The notes under the pieces: model-generated | Seen by the model: the letters and a program-made list of their open reading frames with translations, nothing else | Told to the model about the DNA's origin: nothing | The model's database searches: none | Part shown: positions 1 to 8,501 of the stretch, piece by piece | Layout: every line of letters starts with the position of its first letter | Position numbering within the stretch: position 1 is the first letter of the stretch | NCBI GenBank assembly: GCA_031277165.1 | Contig: JAISLT010000113.1 | Location: 1-40,015 of the forward strand | Direction: 5' to 3' | DNA length: 40,015 nucleotides | Source of the DNA: Spirochaetaceae bacterium | GTDB lineage: Bacteria > Spirochaetota > Spirochaetia > Treponematales > Breznakiellaceae | Translations under genes and position numbers: made by a program

Positions 1-227
1 ATCCCGGAAAGCTTCAGATAGGTGAGCATTTGAGCCGGATGAACATCAGTGAACTCTTTTACCACCTTGTTTTCTATGAGCAATTGACCGTGTTCGACCA
101 TCATATCAATACGATAACCAATCAATGGCCTGTCAGAAGCAGAGCTCCGGGGTATTAAACCAGACTTTCGAATAAAACTCTTTTTGCTGAATATTTTAGT
201 TGGGCATTTGAATTGAATAATGATCAT
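1..227 (-). pseudogene. GxxExxY-family protein, N-terminally replaced remnant (runs off the window)
   Basis: Reading the minus strand from an ATG at 227 gives an open frame to the window edge. Its last ~45 residues match the central core of the GxxExxY family: GYRIDMMVEHGQ, then IENKVVKEF (normally an I/VEIKAV-type strand), then HPAQMLTYLKLSG. The expected family N-terminus (EIIGAAIEVHKxLGPG...VYE) is missing. In its place is a basic stretch encoded partly by a dispersed repeat module (139-176) that recurs almost identically at 15021-15058. I read this as a gene whose 5' half was lost or overwritten by the repeat. GxxExxY proteins are small nuclease-fold-like proteins of uncertain function. 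The 3' end lies outside the window. Confidence 0.6.
139..176 (+). repeat. Repeat A tail module, copy 1
   Basis: A 38-base module beginning GCAGAGC and ending TTTCGAATAAA. It differs at a single base from the minus-strand sequence at 15021-15058, about 15 kb away, where it forms the distal part of a repeat A copy. A shorter, more diverged version lies at 970-995. Confidence 0.8.
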
Positions 228-390
228 GGCCGGTTAATGAAATGGGAAGTTCATTTTTTCATTGATTAATGATCTTTTTTTTGTCAGACGTGCGATATGA
301 TGACATAAAGAATGTAATCACTGCTGTCCGGGTTAATCAAAACAGACCCGCCAAAAAGAGCTGGGGTGAAATAATTTTAGGAAGTATCCG

Positions 391-665
391 TCAAATTAAG
401 CGGTAAAAATGTCCCAGGGGAGCAGTTTTCCCAGTCTTCGGAAGTTTGTCCAGCGGACAGCGTTCAAAAAGGGCCCGCAGATATTCAAGCGGCTCAAGGC
501 CGTTCTGCCGGGCCGTCTCGATGAGGCTGTCTCAATGAGCGAGTACATCCCGCAGGAACTTTCAGTCCCTTCAGGGCTTTTGTTGAAAAGTCAGTTTTTT
601 CTTCCTGGTACAAAAGGCCGGATAGCGTTCTCGCAGGCCTTGTTGTCGAGGGTCAGGTACGGACT
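391..665 (-). pseudogene. IS66-family transposase, decayed C-terminal fragment
   Basis: On the minus strand, 594-665 encodes YLTLDNKACENAIRPFVPGR, the conserved end of IS66 transposases (usual form: [22 protein letters not shown]). The next Trp codon has become TGA. Past this stop the same frame continues with LF..SPEG.......YSLIETA. A near-perfect 13-base duplication (CTCATTGAGACAG / CTCATCGAGACGG) then shifts the frame, and homology resumes with SLIETARQNGLEPLEYLRALFER. Another shift would be needed to restore the usual EDWEKLLPWNI ending. A nonsense codon plus at least two frame disruptions make this a dead element. The upstream transposase domains are not recognisable, and I found no convincing terminal inverted repeats. 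Confidence 0.85.
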
Positions 666-829
666 TCCGTTACCACCGGGAGCCGGGGAGGAGCTGGTAT
701 GCGGTGACGGAGCGGTCCGGGGGGCACGGGCCCGCCGGGGAGGAGGGGCCTGCGGCGGTGGCCGAAGCGGGGTGAAACGTCTCCGGGGGAACATTCTGGA
801 GGTACGGCGGAAGGACCGGGAGGGGTTCA

Positions 830-858
830 TTGACAGAACCGATCCGCCGGGCTAAGAT
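830..858 (+). promoter_or_regulatory. Promoter of the SRP RNA gene
   Basis: TTGACA (830-835), a 17-base spacer and TAAGAT (853-858). The predicted start, about seven bases downstream, falls at 865, which is the 5' base of the closing stem of the SRP RNA. This agreement supports both calls. Confidence 0.65.
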
Positions 859-864
859 AAGAAA

Positions 865-970
865 CCCTTGCCAGGAACCATGCGAGGAATCACCGCCCAA
901 CCCCGTCAGGTCCGGAAGGAAGCAGCGGTAAGCGGTTGGTTTCTGCGCCGTGGACCTCCTGGCGGGGTTT
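865..970 (+). ncRNA. ffs: Signal recognition particle RNA (4.5S type)
   Basis: The universally conserved SRP domain IV sequence GTCAGGTCCGGAAGGAAGCA occurs at 905-924. The flanks fold into a long rod: positions 866-876 pair with 957-967 over 11 base pairs including G-U pairs. The length of about 103 bases fits the short bacterial 4.5S class without an Alu domain. A run of five T follows the closing stem directly, so the stem probably also works as the intrinsic terminator. The RNA binds Ffh and targets membrane and exported proteins to the translocon. Confidence 0.95.
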
Positions 971-995
971 TTATTCGAGAGTCTGGTAATGCCCC
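970..995 (-). repeat. Repeat A tail module, diverged copy
   Basis: The minus-strand sequence GGGGCATTACCAGACTCTCG, followed by AATAAA, resembles the second half of the tail module at 139-176 and 15021-15058 with a few substitutions and short indels. It begins at the terminator T-run of the SRP RNA gene. The following ~230 bases up to the femX-like gene hold no recognisable gene. Confidence 0.5.
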
Positions 996-1228
996 ATCGA
1001 AGCTCCGGTTTGCGCTTGCTTCGGCTCAAGTAACGTACTGTTCACAAAAATTTTGCAGCAAACCAAGGGGATCGCCCACCGGTTCGAGGGGGAGGGTATA
1101 ATAGGCTCCTGTTGAACAAGCCTCCGTTCAAACAAAAGCAAAGCCTGCGATACTGCGGGGCTTGCCCTGGGGGCCCATTGGGCCGCATCCGGCCGGTACT
1201 TTTAGGGTCTGCCCGCGTAAAACCCCGG

Positions 1229-2461
1229 TTATTGGGGAGGTTTGGGGAAACGCCGGTTTTGCCTCTTCTTACTATCCCACATTTTTTTCCGGGTCCATTC
1301 CGCCGCATGGTACAGGGTCCTGGCCACGGGGCGGTAGGGATAATCCCAACTGCCGGGGCGGTGGATAATTTTACCCCCAAAGCCGGTCTTAAAACGGTAG
1401 AGTCCCGCCATGGGATGTTCGGGATCGGCCCTGGGGGGTATGCCAAAGAGATCGTAGAACCCGCAGCCGGCGGCCTTGGCGTCCCTCATGGCCCTCCATT
1501 GCAGGGCATAGGGGGCCATAAGGTTTCGCTTGTGGCTTGCCGACGCTCCGTACAGATACACCCCTTCCCGGCCCCGGAACAGGGTGATTATTCCCGCAAT
1601 GTCTTCTCCCTCGTGGGAGGCCATGTAAAGCCGAAGATCCACGTTACTTTTTGCAGCTTCCTCAAACAGGGCGGTGTAGTATTCCGGTCCATGGATAGAG
1701 ATCCCGTCCCGGCGGGCCGTTTCTCCGTATAGGGCGTAGAATTTTTCCAGTTCTTCCCGGACCGGACCGGATGCGCCTACGGATCGAAGGATCACGTTCC
1801 TTCTTTCGGCTAATCCCAGGTTGTACCGCCACTTGGGCTTCATTCCGGTTAGGATGGCCGTTTCCTCCAGGCTTAGATCCACCAGGACCGAGTCCGGGGG
1901 CTGCACATCCGCGGCGGCCCTGGTAAAGGGCCGGGGGGGGGTAAGGGCCTCCGGCGCAGACAACGGCCTTATGGCGTCCTTTTTCGCCGGGTCAGGGGCC
2001 GCACCGGAGCCTGTCTCTGCCGGGTCAGGGGCCGTCACGGGATCTGCCTTCGCCGGCCCGGCGGCCGGGTTTACCGGTTCCGTCCCGGCGGGGGCCCGCT
2101 CCGTCCAATACCAGGGTAAATCGAAACGGATAAAGGCGGTACTCCGGGGAAGAAAGCGCCGGAGGGCTCCGGCCAGATCGGCCGCCCCCTGACCCCGTTC
2201 TTGGCAGTTCCAGGATTCGGGCAATTCCGGCCCCCAGGGCACATAGGCAAAAGAAATCCCCAAACCCAGGGGACGGCACAGCACAAGGCAGAACCCCGGC
2301 TCTTCTCCGGCCCATTCAATCCGGAAGGCCCGGGGGGTCCAGCCAAACCGGGCTTTAAAGGAACCCCAAAAGGGGGATTGCAAAAACGCAGGGGCCCCTT
2401 CGCAGTCCGAAAGTTCCACCGGAACAAGATTTTTTAGGGCAGAATCTTTCTGCGGAACCAT
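1229..2461 (-). CDS. FemX/FemAB-like peptidoglycan bridge aminoacyltransferase
   Basis: The 410-residue protein resembles FemABX transferases, which use aminoacyl-tRNA to add amino acids to lipid II or peptidoglycan stem peptides in the cytoplasm. Family signs are FAYVPWGPELPE near residue 72, KPKWRYNLGLAERR near 208, and the GNAT-like C-terminal half with VYLYGASASHKRNLMAPYAL, where the family often has a LxGASS..yrkl.p type motif, followed by YDLFGIPP and GLYRFKTGFGG. Residues ~124-175 are a Pro/Ala-rich low-complexity insert between two conserved blocks. The ATG touches the stop of metG (TAAATG, no gap), so the gene is probably translationally coupled to it. The amino acid added cannot be told from sequence; the family call is firm. 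Confidence 0.82.
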   Translation of the reverse strand: MVPQKDSALKNLVPVELSDCEGAPAFLQSPFWGSFKARFGWTPRAFRIEWAGEEPGFCLVLCRPLGLGISFAYVPWGPELPESWNCQERGQGAADLAGALRRFLPRSTAFIRFDLPWYWTERAPAGTEPVNPAAGPAKADPVTAPDPAETGSGAAPDPAKKDAIRPLSAPEALTPPRPFTRAAADVQPPDSVLVDLSLEETAILTGMKPKWRYNLGLAERRNVILRSVGASGPVREELEKFYALYGETARRDGISIHGPEYYTALFEEAAKSNVDLRLYMASHEGEDIAGIITLFRGREGVYLYGASASHKRNLMAPYALQWRAMRDAKAAGCGFYDLFGIPPRADPEHPMAGLYRFKTGFGGKIIHRPGSWDYPYRPVARTLYHAAEWTRKKMWDSKKRQNRRFPKPPQ

Positions 2462-4840
2462 TTAATGTACTTCCCCGTCGCGTACCACCGAAGTTGTAAT
2501 GGGTTTTCCTTCCAGCATAAGGACCTTGCCGCCGGCACAGACCCTTCCGTCCTTTGCCGCCAGGGGGATACTAAAAAACGTGTCGATAGAAATTTCCGGG
2601 GGAACTTCCGGTGGAACCCCGGCGGCGCCCTCCAGCACAACCCTGGTTCCCGTGGGTATCCCCGCGGCATCCAAAACTTCGCAGCGTTCAATCCCCTGGG
2701 GATCCCTATCCCCCGCGGCCAGGAGCATTCCCCTGCTCATCACCCCCCGGAGTTTGGCGGCCCGCAGGTTATAGGCAACCACGATATGTTTGCCCAGAAG
2801 CTCCTCTTCTGTATAAAAGGGAACCAGGCCGGAAACAATAAGCCTCTCTTCCCCGGCGATGTCCAGGGTTTCGATATACAATTTTTCCGCATTGGGGTGC
2901 CGCTCGACCTTTACTATTTTTGCCACCCGCAGATCCAGGGTGGCGGTAAAGGCCGCGGCAATTTCTTCCGGGGTTCTGCCGGGCCCCGGCTGCACCGGTC
3001 CGGGCGATGCAGGACGGACCGGCGCCTCCGGGGTTTCTGCCTTCTGTTCCCGCTCTGCCTGGGTTCCCGAATACCGGTCCCTAAGGGCCGCAATATCCTC
3101 ATCCGGCAGTTTTGTAAAGAGCACTTCGCTGTGTACCGGTCCCGGAAAAGCCCGGTCCTTTCCCAGGGTATCCCAGGTTATTCTTTTCTCTGCTCCGTTT
3201 GTTCCCCGCTCTGCCCGGTTCGTCTGCGAGCCGTCTGCCTCCGGGTCCGTCCCCTCCGCGCCTGTTTCTGCGGCGGTCCCCAATTCCAGGCCCAAAAAGG
3301 CCGCGATCCGCCGTGCCGTCCGGGGCAAAAAGGGTTCGATCAGAATCGCCAGATCCCGGACCACAAAGCAAAGGTTCCGGATAAGCCCGGCGGCCCTGGG
3401 GGGATCCTCCCGGCGGAGCCGCCAGGGTTCCGCATCCTGAAAGGTTTTGTTGGCAAAGGATGAAAGTTCAAAGATAAGGCGGAACGCATCCCGCAGTTCG
3501 GCCCATTCCAGCTTTGCGGTAATTTTCCCCTCATACCGGCGCAGTTCTTCCCAGAAGGCCCGGGGGTCCCCCTGGGTTTCGTCCCCGGCGATTTCCGGGA
3601 CCAGGCCGTCATAGTAGCGGACCACAAAGGCGAGGGTCCGGTTTACCAGGTTGCCCAGGTTTCCAATAAGTTCTCCGTTTACCTTTTCTTGAAAATCCTT
3701 CCAGCTAAAGGTGGCGTCGGACTTTTCCGGACGGTTATAAAAAATGTAAAAGCGCCAGACATCGGCGGGGATGCCCGTTTCCATCACATCGGTACCAAAA
3801 ACACCCATTCCCTTGGACTTGGAAAATTTTCCCCCTTCGTAGTTAAGGTATTCGGTGCTGGACATGTGGTGCAGCATGGTCCAGTTTTCGCCGCTGCCTA
3901 AAAGGGTGGAGGGAAAGATCACCGTATGAAAGGGAATATTGTCCTTGCCCACAAACTGGAACAGTTCTGTTTCTTCCGGGGTCTTCCACCAGTAATCCAT
4001 AAAGGCCCGCCAGTCTTTGCCCCTGTCTGCGGCAAGATTGCCGGTGATGGAGATGTACCCTATGGGGGCGTCGAACCAGACATAAAAGACCTTGTTTTCG
4101 TATCCGGCCCTGGGCACGGGAATTCCCCACTTTAGGTCCCGGGTGATCGCCCGTTCATGCAGGCCGTCCCTGATCCAGGCGGCGGTCATTTGGATGGCAT
4201 TGTGGGCCCATTCGCCCCGGACCGAAGCTTCTTTGATCCACCCCTCAAGCTTGTCCTTAATTTTGGGAAGATCTATGTACAGGTGCCGGGTCTGCTCCAG
4301 GCTGGGGGGGGCCCCGCAGGAGGCACAGCGGCTTTCCTTTAAGTCCGTGGGCTCCAGCAGTTTGCCGCAGGATTCACACTGATCCCCCCGGGCTTCGGCA
4401 TAACCGCAGTGGGGACAGATCCCCCGGACATACCGGTCCGCCAAAAAGCGGCCGCAGCTTCCGCAGTAAAGCTGTTCGACGGACCGTTCCATGATATAGC
4501 CGTTTTCTTCCAGTTTCTTATAGAGCCCCTGGGTTATCTCGGTCTGAATCGCCGTGGAGGTCCTGCCAAATTTATCAAACCCAATGTTAAACCACCTATA
4601 GATATCCGCATGAATTTTATAATACCGGTCGCAGAGTTCCCGGGGGCTTATGCCTTCGGCGGCGGCCCTGGTTTCTGTGGCGGTGCCGTATTCATCGGTG
4701 CCGCAGATGTACAGGGTTTCATAATTCCTAAGGCGGCAGAACCGGGCAAACACATCGGCGGAAAGGACCTGAATAAGGTTTCCTAAATGGGGGACGTTAT
4801 TAACATAGGGAAGTGCGGAGGTTATCAATCGGCGTTTCAT
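2462..4840 (-). CDS. metG: Methionyl-tRNA synthetase with C-terminal tRNA-binding domain
   Basis: Charges tRNA-Met with methionine. The HIGH-type motif PHLGN is at residues 17-21 and the KMSKS-type loop KFSKSKG near residue 335. A zinc region with four CxxC pairs (CGSC, CPHC, CESC, CASC) lies around residues 125-180. After the helical anticodon-binding domain comes a ~70-residue acidic, Ala/Pro-rich linker. A C-terminal OB-fold of the Arc1p/EMAP type follows (DLRVAKIVKVERHPNAEKLY, then LRGVMSRGM). I prefer the ATG at 4840 over a GTG nine bases upstream, because the N-terminus then matches the family (MKRRLITSALPY) and a -10-like TATAGT ends seven bases before it. The gene is followed without a gap by the FemX-like gene. 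Confidence 0.95.
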   Translation of the reverse strand: MKRRLITSALPYVNNVPHLGNLIQVLSADVFARFCRLRNYETLYICGTDEYGTATETRAAAEGISPRELCDRYYKIHADIYRWFNIGFDKFGRTSTAIQTEITQGLYKKLEENGYIMERSVEQLYCGSCGRFLADRYVRGICPHCGYAEARGDQCESCGKLLEPTDLKESRCASCGAPPSLEQTRHLYIDLPKIKDKLEGWIKEASVRGEWAHNAIQMTAAWIRDGLHERAITRDLKWGIPVPRAGYENKVFYVWFDAPIGYISITGNLAADRGKDWRAFMDYWWKTPEETELFQFVGKDNIPFHTVIFPSTLLGSGENWTMLHHMSSTEYLNYEGGKFSKSKGMGVFGTDVMETGIPADVWRFYIFYNRPEKSDATFSWKDFQEKVNGELIGNLGNLVNRTLAFVVRYYDGLVPEIAGDETQGDPRAFWEELRRYEGKITAKLEWAELRDAFRLIFELSSFANKTFQDAEPWRLRREDPPRAAGLIRNLCFVVRDLAILIEPFLPRTARRIAAFLGLELGTAAETGAEGTDPEADGSQTNRAERGTNGAEKRITWDTLGKDRAFPGPVHSEVLFTKLPDEDIAALRDRYSGTQAEREQKAETPEAPVRPASPGPVQPGPGRTPEEIAAAFTATLDLRVAKIVKVERHPNAEKLYIETLDIAGEERLIVSGLVPFYTEEELLGKHIVVAYNLRAAKLRGVMSRGMLLAAGDRDPQGIERCEVLDAAGIPTGTRVVLEGAAGVPPEVPPEISIDTFFSIPLAAKDGRVCAGGKVLMLEGKPITTSVVRDGEVH

Positions 4841-4847
4841 ATTCCCC

Positions 4848-4853
4848 ACTATA
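4848..4853 (-). promoter_or_regulatory. -10 element of metG, suggesting a leaderless transcript
   Basis: On the minus strand TATAGT is followed by seven bases (GGGGAAT) and then the metG ATG. A start about seven bases after the -10 would place the transcript's 5' end at the ATG. No Shine-Dalgarno sequence precedes it. The -35 region (TTCCCG at 17 bases) is weak. Confidence 0.45.
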
Positions 4854-4933
4854 CCCGATATTCCCCTGTGCGGGAAGCTCCTTCGCTGTTTAAGCCGCCG
4901 CGGGGAAGGGGCTTACGCTCAGACAATTTGAAA

Positions 4934-5013
4934 TGGCCCGGGCATTCCCATTGAAATTGTTTGTCAGGAATTAGCTGATTTCTTACCTGGCAAACCCAAA
5001 TCTATGGAGTATA
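4934..5013 (+). repeat. Repeat B, copy 1
   Basis: Lies between the GH57-like gene and metG. It is recognised by homology to 14522-14618 and 32480-32580: a GC-rich palindrome (AATGGCCCGGGCATT), then AAATTGTTTGTC, then an imperfect hairpin with arms TTTGTCAGG / CCTGGCAAA, then CCAAATCTATGGAGTATA. The arms pair with G-U wobbles, and the other copies keep the pairing with different bases. Confidence 0.75.
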
Positions 5014-6819
5014 ATTCTTTGGAGATCGGGTCCTGGCGGAAACCGTCAGAGATATTTGGTTTTGCCATTCACCGCCGGGGTTAAGAAAAAGCTGAAACAC
5101 CGGAAGAAAGCAGGTGGATTGGCAGTGCCCTTCCGCCGCCACCGGGTAATAGTAGAGATCGCAGGGCATTTGAAAATCCAGGAAAAAGGAAGCGCCGTAC
5201 CGGGCATTCTGTTCTTCCAGGGCCAGGACCCGCTTTTTTATCCCGCCCCTTTCTTCGGACAGTCCCTCCTCCCCCTGGCTTTGTTTAAACAGGATCGGCC
5301 CCCCCTCTCCGGCAAAGGAAAGATCAAACTGGGGAATAAAACAAAGCACCGTCTTTTCATCCCCCCGGTTGCGCAGGACATACAAAAGGTGCAGCATGTT
5401 TTTTTCCAACCGGTAGGTTTTTTGAATCTCGATTGATCCAAAGGGAAGGCCCCTCCGGGGCGGAAGGACAAAAGAAACCGTAAGTTTCTGCCGGTCCAGG
5501 GATTCCACCCGGTATTCTTCTTCCCCGCAGAACCGGCCCTGGGGGGAGGAAAAATCCGCCCCCTGGGGGATAAAATCGCCGGGCAAAAGCCTGTCCATGA
5601 AGGCGCAGCGGCGGCGGCCCTTTCCGGAAAATGTGTCCAGATAATTCCATCCCCGGGGAAGGTAATCAAGTTCAAAGACCGCCGCCCCCCGGGTTCTTAC
5701 ATAGCAGTTGATGTTTTTATCCTGAAAAAGATATTCCAGGGTGCTGTTAAGGTTAAAGTCAAAGGCAAGCAGGGAGGGTTTAAATTCTTTTTCCCTGGTG
5801 ATCCGTTCCGACGCAAGGATTGCCCTGTAGGAATGACGGCGGACAGCGGGCAGGCTGATTCCCCCTTCATGGTCATAGCTTAGGGCTTCCATGCACTGGG
5901 CCTTCCACAGTTCTTCCCGGGCAGCCCGCTTGCGGGACTTGTCCCCCCTAAGCTGGTTTATCTGGGTATTAATAAAAAAGATCTTGGAATAAAGATCGTT
6001 GGCCTCTTCAAACCGGATAAGGCAGTCCCGGGTCCGATCCTCGCAGGCGGAAAAATATACCCGGGGAAGGGCGCCGCAGGTTCTGTACACCTTGCCGGGG
6101 GTGGTAAGCTCGACCCCGCCCTTTTCCAGAAGGAACCCGGAAAGATCCGCAAAAAAAGTTTCCGCCCCTTCCTCCCCCTGGGCTGCGGAAAATTCAGGAA
6201 ACACCGTTACCACCGCGGAATCGGGAATATTCCGCAGGACCCCGGCGGCGCCCCTGGTTCCCATGCCGGCCAGGGAAGAAAATACCGGAAAAACCGCCAG
6301 CAGCTTTCCTTGATCTTCGGTAAAGACCGGACTAAAGAGGGATTCCCCGCTGCATCCGGCGGCAAGGAACCGTTCCTCGGTTAAGAAGGTGTAACCCATG
6401 CCGCAGGTATTAAGCACCCCCACCAGGGACTGATCCCAGCCGTTCCGGGCCAGCCAGCATCCCTGGGGTTTCCGTCCAAAATTTTTCCGTACATAGGTGG
6501 TAAGCATTTCGATCTGGCCGATCCTGTCGGTGGGGGGCAAAAGGGGCAGCAGGGGCTCGTAGAAGCCCCCTCCCAGTATTTCAAGCCGTTTCCGGGCCAC
6601 CAGTTCCTTGATAAGCATAAAAAACGCCGGCTTTTTCTGTTCCAGCCTGCACAACAGGGGACCGGAATAGTGGAGCACCGCCTGTATTTTGCCGTGCTGG
6701 TTCACCGCGGTAATAAAGGGTTTGAGCTTATTCCTGTAAAGGACCTCGAATTCCTCCTCCCCCATGGAGGGAGAAAAATGGGCGTGGGAACCAAGGATCA
6801 GGCTGATTTTACCGGTCAT
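5002..6819 (-). CDS. GH57-family glucanotransferase-like protein, probably catalytically inactive
   Basis: 605 residues with the layout of GH57 4-alpha-glucanotransferases (archaeal TLGT type): barrel start ILGSHAHFSP (family HxHQP), ALHYSGPLL near residue 48, EILGGGFYEPLL near 80-91, DRIGQIEML near 98, and beta-sandwich regions in the second half. The motif that normally reads WLxERVWxPEL, with Glu as nucleophile, reads WLARNGWDQSL here, so Arg125 takes the Glu position. The acid/base motif (normally HDDGEKFG) appears as FPEFSAAQG near residues 206-214, without the Asp. Both catalytic residues therefore seem lost and the HxHQP motif is altered. It lies 40 bases after rnfA in the same direction and is probably the last gene of that operon. 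A structural or sugar-sensing role is possible. Confidence 0.8.
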   Translation of the reverse strand: MTGKISLILGSHAHFSPSMGEEEFEVLYRNKLKPFITAVNQHGKIQAVLHYSGPLLCRLEQKKPAFFMLIKELVARKRLEILGGGFYEPLLPLLPPTDRIGQIEMLTTYVRKNFGRKPQGCWLARNGWDQSLVGVLNTCGMGYTFLTEERFLAAGCSGESLFSPVFTEDQGKLLAVFPVFSSLAGMGTRGAAGVLRNIPDSAVVTVFPEFSAAQGEEGAETFFADLSGFLLEKGGVELTTPGKVYRTCGALPRVYFSACEDRTRDCLIRFEEANDLYSKIFFINTQINQLRGDKSRKRAAREELWKAQCMEALSYDHEGGISLPAVRRHSYRAILASERITREKEFKPSLLAFDFNLNSTLEYLFQDKNINCYVRTRGAAVFELDYLPRGWNYLDTFSGKGRRRCAFMDRLLPGDFIPQGADFSSPQGRFCGEEEYRVESLDRQKLTVSFVLPPRRGLPFGSIEIQKTYRLEKNMLHLLYVLRNRGDEKTVLCFIPQFDLSFAGEGGPILFKQSQGEEGLSEERGGIKKRVLALEEQNARYGASFFLDFQMPCDLYYYPVAAEGHCQSTCFLPVFQLFLNPGGEWQNQISLTVSARTRSPKNYTP

Positions 6820-6859
6820 CTCGGATCCAGTGTACGGCTTTTTTTCTATCCTGAAAAGT

Positions 6860-7447
6860 CTAAAATATTCTACCCGGTCCCAGGATCTTCAAGAGCATCA
6901 CCGCCCCGGCGGAAAAGATCAGGGCCAGGATTCCCATGGAAATAAGCAGTATGGGGGTTCCCCGCAGTCCGTAGGGAATGGCCTCCAGGAAGGATCTTTT
7001 TTGTATTTCCTTAACCACAAGAAAGGCAAAAAGTCCCCCGGAAGAAAAGGCCAGGGAAAGAACCAGTGCCTCCCGGAAGCTAAGGGCAAAGTGGAGGGTT
7101 AAAAAAACCGCCGCCGCCGAAAGCCCGTTATAGGCGGAACCGATCTTAAATACCCCGGGACAATCCCCCAGCCGGGGAAAAAAACGAAAAAAGCATCTTT
7201 CGATTTCCCGGCATCCCAGGATTGTCACGGGAACGAGCAGCAGAAAGTTAAAGATCCCCCCCAGGGGCCGGAGGATCCAGGCAAACACCACCCAGATTAG
7301 CGTGATGGCCAGAAAAAGAATTACCCAGGGATAGTACAGGTAGATCCTGGGGGATCGTTCCCGGGAAATCAGTTCCCGAACCCCCAGGCCAAGGTTTAAA
7401 AGAAGATTTAGGGAAAGGGCGCTAAAGAAAAATAAGGCCGGAAGCAT
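6860..7447 (-). CDS. rnfA: RnfA-like membrane subunit
   Basis: 195 residues and about six membrane segments, at the position of rnfA in the C-D-G-E-A order. RnfA/NqrE proteins normally carry two membrane cysteines (GxCP near residue 25 and NC near 110) that, with those of RnfE, hold a [2Fe-2S] cluster. Here the first region reads LNLGLGVRE and the second YNGLS, where Asn107 is kept and Gly108 stands at the Cys position. The remaining cysteines (79, 85, 96) lie outside those motifs. The subunit call rests on length, topology and gene order more than on motifs. The start overlaps the end of rnfE by one base. Sequence similarity is low and NqrE is an equally close relative. Confidence 0.7.
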   Translation of the reverse strand: MLPALFFFSALSLNLLLNLGLGVRELISRERSPRIYLYYPWVILFLAITLIWVVFAWILRPLGGIFNFLLLVPVTILGCREIERCFFRFFPRLGDCPGVFKIGSAYNGLSAAAVFLTLHFALSFREALVLSLAFSSGGLFAFLVVKEIQKRSFLEAIPYGLRGTPILLISMGILALIFSAGAVMLLKILGPGRIF

Positions 7448-8052
7448 CAGTCGTCCTCCGAGTTGGTATACCGGTTCCTAAAATACCGGTAGAGGGCAAT
7501 TCCATACCCCAGGACAATGAGGGCCCCCGACGAAGCCTGCAGGATCATCAGGGGCGCTTCTTTCATAAACCGGATGCTGCCCAAACCGGGGACAGAAATG
7601 GAACCGAACCCCAGGGGTTCCCGGATTAGGGACAGGCCCAGGATCAATACCCCCAGGACCAGCGCTTCCGCCGCCGCCTGGGACAATCCGTCCAGGATGC
7701 CGGTGTTCCATACCCTTTCGCAAAGGCCCGTGGCAATAAAAACCACGGGACACAGAAAAATAAAAAAGGAGCTTTCCAGGGCCAGGATGGGATTAATGCT
7801 CCACAGGATAATAAAAAAAACACCCGCCCCCAGGGCGGAAAGAAAAAGCAGCGCCGTATCCCTTCCCGGCGGGGGAATTTTTCCGAGTTTGACGGTACAT
7901 ACGGAAAAGCTGTATACCCATACCAGCGCAACGCTGCAAACCAGGGCAGAGGCGATGCGCCCCGAAGCAATGATTAAAAGCCCCGATCCGGTAAGGGCCG
8001 TAAGGGGGGAGTTGATCCCCCAGAATAAATGGGATTGGGTGTGGCCGTTCAT
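7447..8052 (-). CDS. rnfE: RnfE-like membrane subunit
   Basis: 201 residues with about six membrane segments. The family block DGLGMGLGF...LxGxIREILG is visible as DGLSQAAAEALVLGVLILGL followed by SLIREPLGFG near residues 121-150, and the N-terminal INSPLTALTG resembles the NPVxVxxLGLCP region. The conserved Cys of GLCP is absent, and the second Cys (VVNC) aligns with FIAT, so Thr108 stands there. Cysteines at 101 and 111 lie close by, so some metal binding cannot be excluded. The gene overlaps rnfG upstream by four bases and rnfA downstream by one, typical of coupled translation. Confidence 0.75.
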   Translation of the reverse strand: MNGHTQSHLFWGINSPLTALTGSGLLIIASGRIASALVCSVALVWVYSFSVCTVKLGKIPPPGRDTALLFLSALGAGVFFIILWSINPILALESSFFIFLCPVVFIATGLCERVWNTGILDGLSQAAAEALVLGVLILGLSLIREPLGFGSISVPGLGSIRFMKEAPLMILQASSGALIVLGYGIALYRYFRNRYTNSEDD

Positions 8053-8501
8053 CTGGACCTCCCCAGGGCCGCCCCGGATTTTATTCCCGCTTGCCCTTCG
8101 ATCCGGTTTACATAAAATTGGTATACGGGCAGGGGCAGTTCCGCCATAACCTGGGCGGCGCTGCGGCTGAGTGGAACGATGGAGCTAACCCGGCCGGAAT
8201 TGTCCGTGAGGGCTACACAGGCCGTAAAGATGCCGCTTTGCAGGACCGTAAACACCAGGGCTTTGCCGCCGGACCCTTCCACGGTAAACCATGTGCCCAA
8301 GGCCGCGGGGAATTCCGGTCCCAGGGAGGTTCCAAGCCGCCACCGGTGGCCTTCCTGGACCAGGACCTTGTTTACCGCCTCCGCCAAAAGCCGCGAACGG
8401 TAGGGCTGGGTTAAGAACCAGATTAGGGCGCCGGTAACAAATACCGCCCCAATCCAGGCCAAAGTTATGAGCAGATCCCGCCGCTTTTCGCTGCCGATCA
8501 T
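8049..8501 (-). CDS. rnfG: RnfG-like subunit, short and without the flavinylation Thr
   Basis: 150 residues against roughly 190-210 for typical RnfG. One N-terminal membrane segment (residues ~11-30) is followed by an extracytoplasmic domain with a shortened FMN-bind-like fold. RnfG normally ends with an SGATxTS motif whose Thr is covalently flavinylated by ApbE. Here the last residues contain SGAAL (142-146), with Ala145 where the acceptor Thr would be, and the protein stops eight residues after the S. It overlaps rnfD and rnfE by four bases each. Identification rests on gene order, topology and this motif remnant. Confidence 0.7.
   Translation of the reverse strand: MIGSEKRRDLLITLAWIGAVFVTGALIWFLTQPYRSRLLAEAVNKVLVQEGHRWRLGTSLGPEFPAALGTWFTVEGSGGKALVFTVLQSGIFTACVALTDNSGRVSSIVPLSRSAAQVMAELPLPVYQFYVNRIEGQAGIKSGAALGRSR

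Noticed and set aside
409-855. A 148-codon plus-strand open frame
   Set aside because: It is antisense to the IS66 remnant, whose protein similarity is clear on the minus strand, and its own translation has no family features.
1040-1115. A tRNA-like stretch around GGTTCGAGGGGGAGGG and a TATAAT
   Set aside because: The T-loop sequence lacks a matching stem, and no acceptor or anticodon arms can be drawn. No gene lies downstream of the TATAAT on the plus strand.
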